Shown here: positions 42,746 through 50,904 of the stretch, in pieces
Position numbering within the stretch: the first letter of the stretch is position 1
Layout: each line of letters starts with the position of its first letter
Assembly (NCBI RefSeq): GCF_040686855.1
Contig: NZ_JBFBOG010000001.1
Coordinates: forward strand, 62,001-126,000
Reading direction: 5' to 3'
DNA: 64,000 nt
DNA from: Leifsonia sp040686855
GTDB lineage: Bacteria; Actinomycetota; Actinomycetes; Actinomycetales; Microbacteriaceae
Notes under the pieces: model-generated
Told to the model about the DNA's origin: nothing
The model's database searches: none
Seen by the model: the letters and a program-made list of their open reading frames with translations, nothing else
Made by a program: the position numbers and the translations under genes

Positions 42746-45700
42746 TCAGGCGGGCTGGATGACCACGATGAGGTCACCCGCATCCACCTGCTGGGTCTTC
42801 GGGATGGCGAGCCGTTCGACCGTGCCGGCGATGGGAGTCGTGATCGCGGCCTCCATCTTCATCGCCTCGATGGAGGCGACGGCCTGGCCCGCCGACACCT
42901 GGTCGCCGACCGCGACCTGCAGGGTGACGACGCCCGAGAACGGCGCGGCGATGTGGCCGGGCTTGGCCGAATCCGCCTTCTCCGCCGCCTTCGACTCGAC
43001 CGTGATGCTGCGGTCGCGCACGAACACCGGCCGCAATTGGCCGTTGAGCGTGGTCATGACCGTGCGCATGCCCTTCTCGTCGGCCTCGCCGATCGCCTCG
43101 AGACCGAGGTAGAGGCGGACGCCGCGGCTGAACTCGATGACGTGCTCGCTGCCCTGCTTGAGGCCGTACAGATAGTCGAGGGAGTCGACCACCGAGAGGT
43201 CGCCGAACAGCTCCCGCATCTGCTCGTAGATGCGGGTGGGCGCGGGGAACAGCAGGCGGTTGAGGGTCGCCCGGCGCTCCTCGCTCGATCCCTCGAGGGC
43301 GGAGGCGTCGTCGGCGGACAGGTCCTCCACGCCGACCTTGACCGTCTTGCCCGCCAGCACCTTGGTGCGGAAGGGCTCGGGCCAGCCGCCGGGCAGTTCG
43401 CCCAGCTCGCCCGCCATGAACCCGACCACCGAGTCCGGGATGTCGTAGTTCTGCGGGTTCTCGGCGAAGTCGTCGGGGTCGGCCTTCACCGCGGCGAGGT
43501 GCAGCGCGAGGTCGCCGACGACCTTGGACGACGGCGTCACCTTCGGGATGCGTCCCAGGATGCGGTTCGCGGCCGCGTACATGTCCTCGACGAGCTCGAA
43601 GTCCTCGGCGAGCCCCAGAGCCTTCGCCTGCTGGCGCAGGTTGGAGAGCTGGCCGCCGGGGATCTCGTGCTTGTACACGCGGCCCGTGGGGCCGGGCAGG
43701 CCCGACTCGAACGGGCGGTAGACCTGGCGCACGGCCTCCCAGTACGGCTCGAGGTCTTCGACCGCGGAGAGCGAGATGCCGGTGTCGCGTTCGGTGTGCG
43801 CGAGGGCCGCGACGAGGGCGGAGGCACTGGGCTGGCTGGTGGTGCCGGCCATGGGGGCGCTCGCCACATCCACCGCGTCCGCTCCGGCCCGCGAGGCGGC
43901 GAGCAGGGTGCCCAGCTGGCCGCCCGGGGTGTCGTGCGTGTGCACGTGCACCGGGAGGTCGAACCGCTCGCGGAAAGCGGCGACCAGCTTCTCGGCGGCC
44001 GCCGGGCGCAGCAGGCCCGCCATGTCCTTGATGGCCAGGATGTGCGCGCCCGACTCGACGATCTGCTCCGCCAGGCGGAGGTAGTAGTCGAGCGTGTAGA
44101 GGTCTTCGGCCGGGTCGAGCAGGTCGCCCGTGTAGCAGACGGCCACCTCGGCGATCGAGGAGCCGGTGGCGAGCACCGACTCGATCGCGGGGCGCATCTG
44201 CGACACGTCGTTGAGCGCGTCGAAGATGCGGAAGATGTCCACACCGGTGGCCGCGGCCTCACGAACGAAGGCGTCGGTCACCTGCGTCGGGTACGGCGTG
44301 TACCCGACGGTGTTGCGGCCGCGGAGCAGCATCTGGATGTTGATGTTCGGCAGCGCCTCGCGCAGCGTGGCCAGACGCTCCCACGGGTCCTCGCCGAGGA
44401 AGCGGAGTGCGACGTCGTAGGTCGCGCCTCCCCAGGCCTCGACGGACAGCAGCTCCGGAGTCATGCGCGCCACGTAGGGCGCGACCGCGACGAGGTCGCG
44501 GGTGCGGACGCGGGTCGCGAGCAGCGACTGGTGCGCGTCGCGGAACGTGGTCTCGGTGACCGCGAGCGCCTTCTGGGCGCGCAACGCCTCGGCGAAGCCC
44601 TTCGGCCCCAGCTCGAGCAGGCGCTGGCGCGAGCCCGCGGGTGCCGGGGCGCTGAGGTCGATCTGCGGCAGCTTCTCGGCCGGGTCCGCAGTCTGCGGGC
44701 GCGGGCCGTTCGGCTGGTTGACGGTCACATCGGCGAGCCAGTTGAGCACCTTGGTGCCGCGGTCCTTCGAGGTGCGGCCGCGGAACAGCTCCGGACGCTC
44801 CTCGATGAACGAGGTGGAGACGTTACCGGCGATGAAGTCCGGGTCCTCCATCACGGCCTGCAGGAACGGGATGTTCGTGGCGACGCCGCGGACGCGGAAC
44901 TCGGCCAGCGCACGGCGGGCGCGCAGCACGGCAGCCGGGAAGTCACGGCCGCGGGTGATGAGCTTCGCGAGCATGGAGTCGAAGTGCGGGCTGATCTGGG
45001 CACCCGGGTTGATCGTGCCGCCGTCGAGGCGGATGCCGGCGCCGCCCGGCGAGCGGTAGGTCGTGATCTTGCCGGTGTCGGGGCGGAAGCCCGCGGTCGG
45101 GTCCTCGGTCGTGATGCGGCACTGCAGGGCGGCGCCGCGCATCTGGACGCTGTCCTGGCTGAGACCGAGGTCGGCCAGGGTCTCCCCCGCCGCGATGCGG
45201 ATCTGCGACTGCACGAGGTCGACGTCGGTGATCTCCTCCGTGACCGTGTGCTCGACCTGGATGCGCGGGTTCATCTCGATGAACACGTGCTGGCCGGCGC
45301 GCTCGCCCGCGGTGTCGAGCAGGAACTCCACGGTCCCGGCGTTCTCGTAGTTGATCGACTTCGCGAACGCGATGGCGTCGCGGTAGAGCGCCTGGCGGAT
45401 GTCGTCGGAGAGGTTCGGGGCCGGAGCGATCTCGACCACCTTCTGGTGGCGGCGCTGCACCGAGCAGTCGCGCTCGAACAGGTGGATGGTGTCGCCCGCG
45501 CCGTCCGCGAGGATCTGCACCTCGATGTGACGCGGACGCAGCACCGCCTGCTCCAGGAACATGGTGGGGTCGCCGAAGGCGCTGTCGGCCTCGCGCATGG
45601 CCTCTTCGAGGGCCGGACGCAGGTCCTCCTTGGTCGCGACGCGGCGCATGCCGCGGCCGCCGCCGCCGGCGACCGCCTTGGCGAAGATCGGGAAGCCGAT

Positions 45701-46150
45701 CGCGTCGGCGCCTGCCAGCAGCTCGTCGATGTCGCGCGACGGCGGGGTCGACTTGAGCACGGGGACGCCCGCGGCGATGGCGTGCTCCTTGGCGGTCACC
45801 TTGTTGCCGGCCATCTCCAGCACCTCGGCGCGCGGGCCGATGAAGGCGATGCCGGCCGCGCGGGCCGCGTCGGCCAGCTCGGGGTTCTCGGAGAGGAAGC
45901 CGTAGCCCGGGTAGATGGCGTCGGCGCCCGACTCCTTCGCGACGCGGATGATCTCCGCGACATCGAGGTAGGCGCGGACCGGGTGGCCGGGCTCGCCGAT
46001 CTGGTACGCCTCGTCCGCCTTCAGCCGGTGCATGGAGTTGCGATCCTCGTACGGGAACACGGCGACGGTCTGGGCGCCCAGCTCGTATGCGGCCCGGAAG
46101 GCCCGGATGGCGATTTCACCGCGGTTGGCAACGAGGATCTTTCGGAACAT
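42746..46150 (-). CDS. pyc: Pyruvate carboxylase
   Basis: Biotin enzyme converting pyruvate and bicarbonate to oxaloacetate, the main anaplerotic step. It is 1134 aa, single polypeptide. Biotin carboxylase spans about 1-450 (FRKILVANRGEIAIRAFRA, GGGGRGMRRV, EMNPRIQVEHTVTEE). The carboxyltransferase TIM barrel is about 530-800 (FRDAHQSLLATRVRTRDL, KDMAGLLRP, VHTHDTPGGQ). The C-terminal biotinyl domain holds EAMKMEAAITTP with the biotinylated lysine. ATG 46150 follows AAAGGT. It diverges from the ParA-like gene with a 70 bp gap. Confidence 0.97.
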   Translation of the reverse strand: MFRKILVANRGEIAIRAFRAAYELGAQTVAVFPYEDRNSMHRLKADEAYQIGEPGHPVRAYLDVAEIIRVAKESGADAIYPGYGFLSENPELADAARAAGIAFIGPRAEVLEMAGNKVTAKEHAIAAGVPVLKSTPPSRDIDELLAGADAIGFPIFAKAVAGGGGRGMRRVATKEDLRPALEEAMREADSAFGDPTMFLEQAVLRPRHIEVQILADGAGDTIHLFERDCSVQRRHQKVVEIAPAPNLSDDIRQALYRDAIAFAKSINYENAGTVEFLLDTAGERAGQHVFIEMNPRIQVEHTVTEEITDVDLVQSQIRIAAGETLADLGLSQDSVQMRGAALQCRITTEDPTAGFRPDTGKITTYRSPGGAGIRLDGGTINPGAQISPHFDSMLAKLITRGRDFPAAVLRARRALAEFRVRGVATNIPFLQAVMEDPDFIAGNVSTSFIEERPELFRGRTSKDRGTKVLNWLADVTVNQPNGPRPQTADPAEKLPQIDLSAPAPAGSRQRLLELGPKGFAEALRAQKALAVTETTFRDAHQSLLATRVRTRDLVAVAPYVARMTPELLSVEAWGGATYDVALRFLGEDPWERLATLREALPNINIQMLLRGRNTVGYTPYPTQVTDAFVREAAATGVDIFRIFDALNDVSQMRPAIESVLATGSSIAEVAVCYTGDLLDPAEDLYTLDYYLRLAEQIVESGAHILAIKDMAGLLRPAAAEKLVAAFRERFDLPVHVHTHDTPGGQLGTLLAASRAGADAVDVASAPMAGTTSQPSASALVAALAHTERDTGISLSAVEDLEPYWEAVRQVYRPFESGLPGPTGRVYKHEIPGGQLSNLRQQAKALGLAEDFELVEDMYAAANRILGRIPKVTPSSKVVGDLALHLAAVKADPDDFAENPQNYDIPDSVVGFMAGELGELPGGWPEPFRTKVLAGKTVKVGVEDLSADDASALEGSSEERRATLNRLLFPAPTRIYEQMRELFGDLSVVDSLDYLYGLKQGSEHVIEFSRGVRLYLGLEAIGEADEKGMRTVMTTLNGQLRPVFVRDRSITVESKAAEKADSAKPGHIAAPFSGVVTLQVAVGDQVSAGQAVASIEAMKMEAAITTPIAGTVERLAIPKTQQVDAGDLIVVIQPA

Positions 46151-46220
46151 GGGGACCTTTCGAGCAGGGGTGATCACCACACAGCAAACGGTTAGGTTCT
46201 CTAAGACTAGTGAAGGTAAC

Positions 46221-47039
46221 GTGGCTCTCGTGCACGTACTCAGCGTTAGCTCCCTCAAGGGCGGTGTCGGTAAGACCACTGTGACGCTCGGTCTGGCGTC
46301 CGCGGCGTTCGCCAAAGGGCTGCGTACGCTGGTCGTCGACCTCGATCCGCAGTCGGACGTCTCGACCGGCATGGACATCCAGGTCGCCGGTCACCTCAAC
46401 GTCGCCGACGTGCTCGCCTCCCCCAAGGAGAAGATCGTGCGCGCCGCGATCGCGCCGTCCGGCTGGACGAAGGGCCGCTCCGGCACGATCGACGTGATGA
46501 TCGGCAGCCCGTCCGCGATCAACTTCGACGGCCCGCACCCGAGCATCCGCGACATCTGGAAGCTCGAGGAGGCGCTGGCTAACGTCGAGCACGACTACGA
46601 GCTCGTGCTGATCGACTGCGCGCCGTCGCTCAACGCGCTGACCCGCACGGCCTGGGCCGCGAGCGACCGCGTCGCCGTGGTGACCGAGCCGGGCCTGTTC
46701 TCCGTCGCGGCCGCCGACCGTGCGCTGCGCGCGATCGAGGAGATTCGGCGCGGTCTGTCTCCGCGCCTCCAGCCGCTCGGCATCATCGTCAACCGCGCGC
46801 GCGTTCAGTCGCTGGAGCACCAGTTCCGCATCAAGGAGCTGCGCGACATGTTCGGCCCGCTCGTGCTCTCCCCCCAGCTGCCGGAGCGCACGTCGCTGCA
46901 GCAGGCGCAGGGTGCGGCGAAGCCGCTGCACGTCTGGCCGGGCGAGAGCGCGCAGGAGATGGCGCACAACTTCGACCTGCTGCTGGAGCGTGTGCTCCGC
47001 ACCGCGCGCCTCGGCGAGTACGCGACCGCTCAGTCCTGA
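46221..47039 (+). CDS. ParA/Soj-like ATPase (orphan)
   Basis: A 272-aa P-loop ATPase of the ParA family. Deviant Walker A SLKGGVGKTTVTLGLASAAFAK (residues 12-20 essential), switch LVVDLDPQSDVSTGMD, and ELVLIDCAPSLNALTRTAWAASDRVAVVTEP. The C-terminus is helical (SLEHQFRIKELRDMFG, PLHVWPGESAQEMAHNFDLLLERVL). No parB gene or parS sites are adjacent, so a role in plasmid-style segregation is not supported; similar orphan ParA-like proteins of actinobacteria are tied to division or cell-pole organisation. GTG 46221 has AAGG 4-5 nt upstream and starts just before the ATPase core. Confidence 0.88.
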   Translation: MALVHVLSVSSLKGGVGKTTVTLGLASAAFAKGLRTLVVDLDPQSDVSTGMDIQVAGHLNVADVLASPKEKIVRAAIAPSGWTKGRSGTIDVMIGSPSAINFDGPHPSIRDIWKLEEALANVEHDYELVLIDCAPSLNALTRTAWAASDRVAVVTEPGLFSVAAADRALRAIEEIRRGLSPRLQPLGIIVNRARVQSLEHQFRIKELRDMFGPLVLSPQLPERTSLQQAQGAAKPLHVWPGESAQEMAHNFDLLLERVLRTARLGEYATAQS

Positions 47040-47070
47040 GGCCCACCTCCGGGCGCCTCACCACATCGGT

Positions 47071-47126
47071 GAAGTGCAGGTCGTTGCGCACCCGCACGGC
47101 GTGTCGAGCGCAACGAGCTGCACTTC
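47071..47126. repeat. Palindrome between convergent ParA-like gene and merR gene
   Basis: GAAGTGCAGGTCGTTGCGC (47071-47089) pairs with 47108-47126 over 19 bp with one mismatch, leaving an 18-nt loop. It lies about 30 bp from one stop and 40 bp from the other and could end both transcripts. A different sequence from the other palindromes in the window. Confidence 0.7.
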
Positions 47127-47166
47127 GAGCGCGGTGGGAGGGGATGCGCGGCGGGCGCGCGGCGCG

Positions 47167-47718
47167 TCAGGAGGCGCGGGTGCGCGCGGCGCGGCGAGCG
47201 GCGAGCTCGTCCATCGCGTCGGGCTGGGTGTCCAGCTCGACCAGGCTGGTCTCCACCTCGCGGAGGACCTTGCCGACCGCGATGCCGAAGACGCCCTGAC
47301 CGCGGCTTACGAGGTCGATGACCTCGTCGTTGGAGGTGCAGAGGTAGACGCTCGCACCGTCGCTCATCAGCGTGGTCTGGGCGAGGTCGTTCACGCCGGA
47401 CTCGCGGAGCTGGTTGACGGCGGTGCGGATCTGCTGCAGCGAGATGCCGGTGTCGAGGAGGCGCTTCACGAGCTTGAGCACGAGGATGTCGCGGAAGCCG
47501 TACAGGCGCTGCGAGCCGGAGCCGGCGGCGCCGCGAACGGTCGGCTCGACCAGGCCGGTCCGGGCCCAGTAGTCGAGCTGGCGGTAGGAGATGCCGGCCG
47601 CGCGGGCGGCGACCGCACCGCGGTAGCCGTTCACGTCGTCCATCTCGGGCAGGCCGTCGGTGAAGAGCAGGCCCAGGTCGTAGCGTGAGGCGCCGTCGTC
47701 ACGACTCAGTTCGCTCAT
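47167..47718 (-). CDS. MerR-family transcriptional regulator
   Basis: A 183-aa regulator. The N-terminal winged helix has YRGAVAARAAGISYRQLDYWARTGLVEPTVRGA with the MerR recognition helix, then GSQRLYGFRDILVLKLVKRLLDTGISLQQIRTAV. The C-terminal region (about 110-170) has VYLCTSNDEVIDLVSRGQGVFGIAVGKVLREVETSLVELDT, which matches the Rv1830-type cluster protein. It follows ftsR by 133 bp on the same strand. No metal-binding cysteines are present. Its ligand is unknown; the ribosome site is GAGAGG before ATG 47718. Confidence 0.9.
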   Translation of the reverse strand: MSELSRDDGASRYDLGLLFTDGLPEMDDVNGYRGAVAARAAGISYRQLDYWARTGLVEPTVRGAAGSGSQRLYGFRDILVLKLVKRLLDTGISLQQIRTAVNQLRESGVNDLAQTTLMSDGASVYLCTSNDEVIDLVSRGQGVFGIAVGKVLREVETSLVELDTQPDAMDELAARRAARTRAS

Positions 47719-47851
47719 GAAGATCGCCTCTCACCCGGGTAGTGGATCGCGCGCCGCAACCGCGTCGCTTCATCCACGGTACCCATGCGGGCGTCGCCGG
47801 GCAACGACATCCGTGGTTTCTGCGTCGGCGTGTCGGTCCCGGCGGCCCCGG

Positions 47852-48544
47852 TCACGGACGCAGCCGGGCGATAGACGAGCGGATGATGCTGCCGCGCACA
47901 ACGTCGAGCTGGGCCGCGATCTCGCGGGCGAGCTCCGCCGTCCGGGCTTTCGCGGTCGCGTCGTTCCGCCGCGCGATCGGCACCAGGGCCGTCTCGATCA
48001 GGCCGATCTCGCGCTCCGCGGCCGCCCGGAAACCGCGCAGGTGCCGGGGCTCGATGCCGTTCCGGCGCAGCTCGACCAGGGCGCGGAGCACCGTCAGCGC
48101 CTCGTCGCCGTAGGAGTCGGAGGCGGGGATCAGCGACGCGCTCACCGCGTCCTGCAGCAGCTCGGCGTCGGCTCCGGCCTCGCGGAGGAGGTCGTCACGC
48201 CGGTAGCGCCGCGATCCGCCGAGGATGGAGCCGGCGGGCGCGGTGCCCGGGAACGCCGGGTCGAGTCCCGCGTCGAGGTCGGCGAAGTACTTCTTGATGA
48301 CCTTGAGCGGGAGGTAGTGGTCGCGCTGCATGGCGAGCACGGCACGCAGCCGCTCCACATCGAGGGTGGAGAACTTCCGGTACCCGGAGGCGGTGCGGGC
48401 GGGCGACACCAGCCCGCGCTCCTCCAGGAAGCGCAGCTTCGACGACGACAGGTCCGGGAACTCGGGGCTGAGGCGAGCGAGGACCTGGCCGATGCTGAGC
48501 AGGGCCGGTGCGTCTCCGGCGGCCCGCTGGGCCGGCCGGGCCAC
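47852..48544 (-). CDS. ftsR: MerR-family regulator FtsR-like
   Basis: A 230-aa MerR-type protein with SIGQVLARLSPEFPDLSSSKLRFLEERGLVSPARTASGYRKFSTLDVERLRAVL at the N-terminus, the winged-helix and dimer region of the FtsR/Rv1828 family. In Corynebacterium glutamicum FtsR activates ftsZ and supports division. The C-terminal helical half has no known ligand site. The start GTG 48544 shares its last base with the garA TAG (TAGTG, 1-nt overlap), so the two are translationally coupled. garA-ftsR-merR order matches the actinobacterial cluster. Confidence 0.88.
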   Translation of the reverse strand: MARPAQRAAGDAPALLSIGQVLARLSPEFPDLSSSKLRFLEERGLVSPARTASGYRKFSTLDVERLRAVLAMQRDHYLPLKVIKKYFADLDAGLDPAFPGTAPAGSILGGSRRYRRDDLLREAGADAELLQDAVSASLIPASDSYGDEALTVLRALVELRRNGIEPRHLRGFRAAAEREIGLIETALVPIARRNDATAKARTAELAREIAAQLDVVRGSIIRSSIARLRP

Positions 48545-49050
48545 TAGCCGTTCGCCGCTGCGGCGAGGTCGTGGCGCGACGCGTAGAACGTGAGGCGGAA
48601 CTTGCCGATCTGGACCTCGGCCGAGTCGGCGAGCAGCGCGCTCTCGATGCGGACGCCGTCGTAGTAGGTGCCGTTGAGCGAGCCCAGGTCGCGGACCTCG
48701 AACGAGGTGCCGCGGCGGGTGAACTCCGCGTGGCGGCGCGACACGGTCACGTCGTCGAGGAAGATGTCGGCGTTCGGGTGGCGGCCCGCGGTGGTCACGT
48801 CGGCGTCGAGGAGGAAGCGCGCCCCGGCGTTCGGACCGCGGCGGACGATGAGCAGCGCCGAGCCGGACGGCAGGGCGGCGATGGCCTCCTGCTCCTCCGG
48901 CGACACCTCGCCCGAGGGGTACATCTTCGAGATGAACTCCTCGCCGAAGCGCGCGGTCGTGTCCTCGTTGCCCGCGGGGTCGCGCAGGGGGGCCCGGGCG
49001 GCGTCGTCGTCTCCGCCGGCCGCAGCGTTCGGGTCAATGTTGTCAGGCAC
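48544..49050 (-). CDS. garA: FHA-domain protein GarA/OdhI
   Basis: Phosphorylation-controlled regulator of 2-oxoglutarate metabolism in actinobacteria. It is 168 aa. The N-terminal tail carries the phospho-threonine motif DTTARF (Thr31-Thr32), matching the ETT/DTT pair modified by PknB/PknG in GarA and OdhI. The FHA domain (about 80-150) has AGRHPNADIFLDDVTVSRRHAEFTRRG and DLGSLNGTYYDGVR. GTG 49050 sits 6 nt after AAGGAGG, an ideal ribosome site, which fixes the start. Unphosphorylated GarA binds and inhibits 2-oxoglutarate dehydrogenase. The kinase here may be the PASTA kinase at 30.9 kb or one outside the window. Confidence 0.94.
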   Translation of the reverse strand: MPDNIDPNAAAGGDDDAARAPLRDPAGNEDTTARFGEEFISKMYPSGEVSPEEQEAIAALPSGSALLIVRRGPNAGARFLLDADVTTAGRHPNADIFLDDVTVSRRHAEFTRRGTSFEVRDLGSLNGTYYDGVRIESALLADSAEVQIGKFRLTFYASRHDLAAAANG

Positions 49051-49675
49051 CGTCAACCTCCTTGCGGTCCAGCGTATCGGATCGAGAGCGGGTGTCATCG
49101 GCCGGAAGGCGGATCACGCGGGCGGTTTCGCGGATGTAGACCACTCCGGCCCACCAGTAGAGGAACGCGCCCCACAGCGCGAAAGCCCAGCCGAGGGGCA
49201 GCGAGAAGGGCGCGAGGGGCGCGTACGCCTCCCCCAGCATGAGCAGCGGGAGCGCCCAGAACAGGCAGAAAGTGGCCACCTTGCCCAGGTGGTGCACGGG
49301 GAGCGGACCGTAGCCGTGGTTCGCGAGGATGACGCCGAGGACGGCGAGCATCACATCCCGCGCCACGATCACCAGGAACAGCCACCAGGGGATGACCTCG
49401 CGCCAGCACAGGCCGATGAGCGCGGCGAAGATGTAGAGCCGGTCGGCGGCCGGATCGAGGAGCTGGCCGAGCCGCGACACCTGGTTCAGCCGCCGCGCCA
49501 GCCAGCCGTCGAGGAAGTCGGTGACGCTCGAGACGACCAGTACGAGGAGCGCGAGTCCGTCCTCTCCGATGACGATCAGCCAGAGGAACACGGGCACGAG
49601 GGCGAGCCGGAAGAAGCTGAGCACGTTGGGGATCGTCCAGACCCGCGAGCTCACCACGACGCGTGCACCCTCCAC
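49043..49675 (-). CDS. pgsA: CDP-alcohol phosphatidyltransferase (PgsA-type)
   Basis: A 210-aa membrane enzyme joining CDP-diacylglycerol to an alcohol phosphate, most likely glycerol 3-phosphate for phosphatidylglycerol. Several membrane segments flank the signature DFLDGWLARR..SRLGQLLDPAADR (D-x2-D-G-x2-A-R-x8-G-x3-D-x3-D). The exact alcohol (glycerol phosphate or inositol phosphate) cannot be decided from sequence. GTG 49675 follows a TAGACT box by 6 nt, suggesting leaderless expression. Its stop overlaps the garA start by 8 nt. Confidence 0.9.
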   Translation of the reverse strand: MEGARVVVSSRVWTIPNVLSFFRLALVPVFLWLIVIGEDGLALLVLVVSSVTDFLDGWLARRLNQVSRLGQLLDPAADRLYIFAALIGLCWREVIPWWLFLVIVARDVMLAVLGVILANHGYGPLPVHHLGKVATFCLFWALPLLMLGEAYAPLAPFSLPLGWAFALWGAFLYWWAGVVYIRETARVIRLPADDTRSRSDTLDRKEVDGA

Positions 49676-49681
49676 AGATCG

Positions 49682-49687
49682 AGTCTA
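49682..49687 (-). promoter_or_regulatory. Putative -10 box of leaderless pgsA
   Basis: TAGACT on the minus strand ends six bases before the GTG at 49675. It overlaps the stop codon of the upstream DUF72 gene (49685-49687). Confidence 0.55.
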
Positions 49688-50533
49688 GTGAGCGTCCGAT
49701 CGGTGCGGGCGCGGCGTCCAGGCGGCGAGCCGATCCCGCAGTCCCATCGCGTCGTAGGGCGCGCGCACCTTCACGTCGTTGTCGAAGTAGGCGTAGACGT
49801 CGCGACCGCCGGCGAGCCAGCCGCCGAGCTCGGCCGCCCAGCGGTCGAGGGAGGCGTCGTCGTACCCGCTGGTGTAGAGCTCTTGGTCGCCGTGGAGGCG
49901 GACGTACGCGAAGTCGGGCGCCGTCAGCTCCCGGATGACCGGGTAGCGCCCGGCGGTGTCGGCCAGCACGATCGCGACCCCGTGCTCTCGTGCGATCGCG
50001 GTGAACTCGGGGACGTCGAAGGACGCGTGGCGCACTTCGACCGCGTGCCGCAGCGGCCGGTCGGCGTCCACCGCGGTGTGGGTCCGATCCTCGTCGAGGG
50101 TCGCCTCCCCCGCCAGCACGCCGGCCTCGGCGGTGGTGCGCGGCAGCATCCGGAAGAAGTCGTCCACCTGCTCGGCGTCGAACTGCAGGGTCGGCGGCAG
50201 CTGCCACAGCAGCGGGCCGAGCTTGGGCCCGAGGGCCAGCACGCCGGAGGCGAAGAAGTTCGCGACGGCGCCGCGCGCGTTCCTCAGGCGCAGGATGTGC
50301 GTGATGTAGCGGCCGCCCTTGACGCTGAACACGAACTCCTCCGGCGTGTTCTCGGCCCAGGTGCGGTAGCTGGTCGGGCGCTGCAGCGAGTAGAAGCTGC
50401 CGTTGATCTCGATCGAGTCCAGTCGCTCGGACGCGTACTCGAGCTCCCGTCGGTGCTGCAGCTTCGGCGGATAGAACACGCCGCGCCACGGCGCGTACGT
50501 CCAGCCGGAGATGCCGATGCGCGCGAGCGCCAT
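49685..50533 (-). CDS. DUF72 family protein
   Basis: A 282-aa TIM-barrel-like protein of the DUF72 family. Family marks are IGISGWTYAPWRGVFYPP, SIEINGSFYSLQRPTSYRTWAENTPEEFVFSVKG at the front, HAVEVRHASF in the middle, YVRLHGDQELYTSGYD, and YAYFDNDVKVRAPYDA near the end. Its chemistry is unknown. ATG 50533 overlaps the S4 gene stop by 1 nt (TGATG), so it is third in a coupled operon with a leaderless promoter. Confidence 0.9.
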   Translation of the reverse strand: MALARIGISGWTYAPWRGVFYPPKLQHRRELEYASERLDSIEINGSFYSLQRPTSYRTWAENTPEEFVFSVKGGRYITHILRLRNARGAVANFFASGVLALGPKLGPLLWQLPPTLQFDAEQVDDFFRMLPRTTAEAGVLAGEATLDEDRTHTAVDADRPLRHAVEVRHASFDVPEFTAIAREHGVAIVLADTAGRYPVIRELTAPDFAYVRLHGDQELYTSGYDDASLDRWAAELGGWLAGGRDVYAYFDNDVKVRAPYDAMGLRDRLAAWTPRPHRSDAH

Positions 50534-50904
50534 CAGCGGCCCCGGAGCTGGTCCAGCATGCGGCGCTCCCGCTTGGTCGGGCGCCCGGCGCCGCGTTCGC
50601 GCGTGACGGTCGCGGGGACCTCGGTGCGCGGCGGGGGCGGCGGTGTGCGGTCCTCGAAGCACTCGGCCGCCACGGCGGCGCTGACGCGCTTCACGATCAG
50701 CCGGCGGGCGATGTAGATGCGCTCCGCGGTGCCCGTCCAGGCGCGCACCTCGTCGCCGACCTTCACCGGCTGCGCCGGCTTCGCCCGCTCGCCGTTCACC
50801 TTCAGGTGGCCGGCCTTGCAGGCGTCCGAGGCCGCGGAGCGCGTCTTGTACAACCGCACGGCCCACGCCCAGGAGTCGACGCGGACGCTCGACGGGTCGG
50901 GCAT
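50533..50904 (-). CDS. S4-domain RNA-binding protein (Hsp15-like)
   Basis: A 123-aa protein with an S4 domain (about 8-65: VDSWAWAVRLYKTRSAASDACKAGHLKVNGERAKPAQPVKVGDEV). The tail is basic and proline-rich, ending RPTKRERRMLDQLRGR. Hsp15 of E. coli binds 50S subunits carrying stalled nascent chains; the same role is plausible here but not shown. ATG 50904 overlaps the upstream gene by 1 nt (TGATG). Confidence 0.9.
   Translation of the reverse strand: MPDPSSVRVDSWAWAVRLYKTRSAASDACKAGHLKVNGERAKPAQPVKVGDEVRAWTGTAERIYIARRLIVKRVSAAVAAECFEDRTPPPPPRTEVPATVTRERGAGRPTKRERRMLDQLRGR

Noticed and set aside
42707..46195. 1162-codon open frame on the plus strand antisense to pyc
   Set aside because: Same artefact; pyc is intact and continuous on the minus strand.
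46221..47039. ParABS chromosome segregation locus
   Set aside because: No parB gene is adjacent, and I saw no parS-type 16-bp palindrome (TGTTTCACGTGAAACA-like) nearby.
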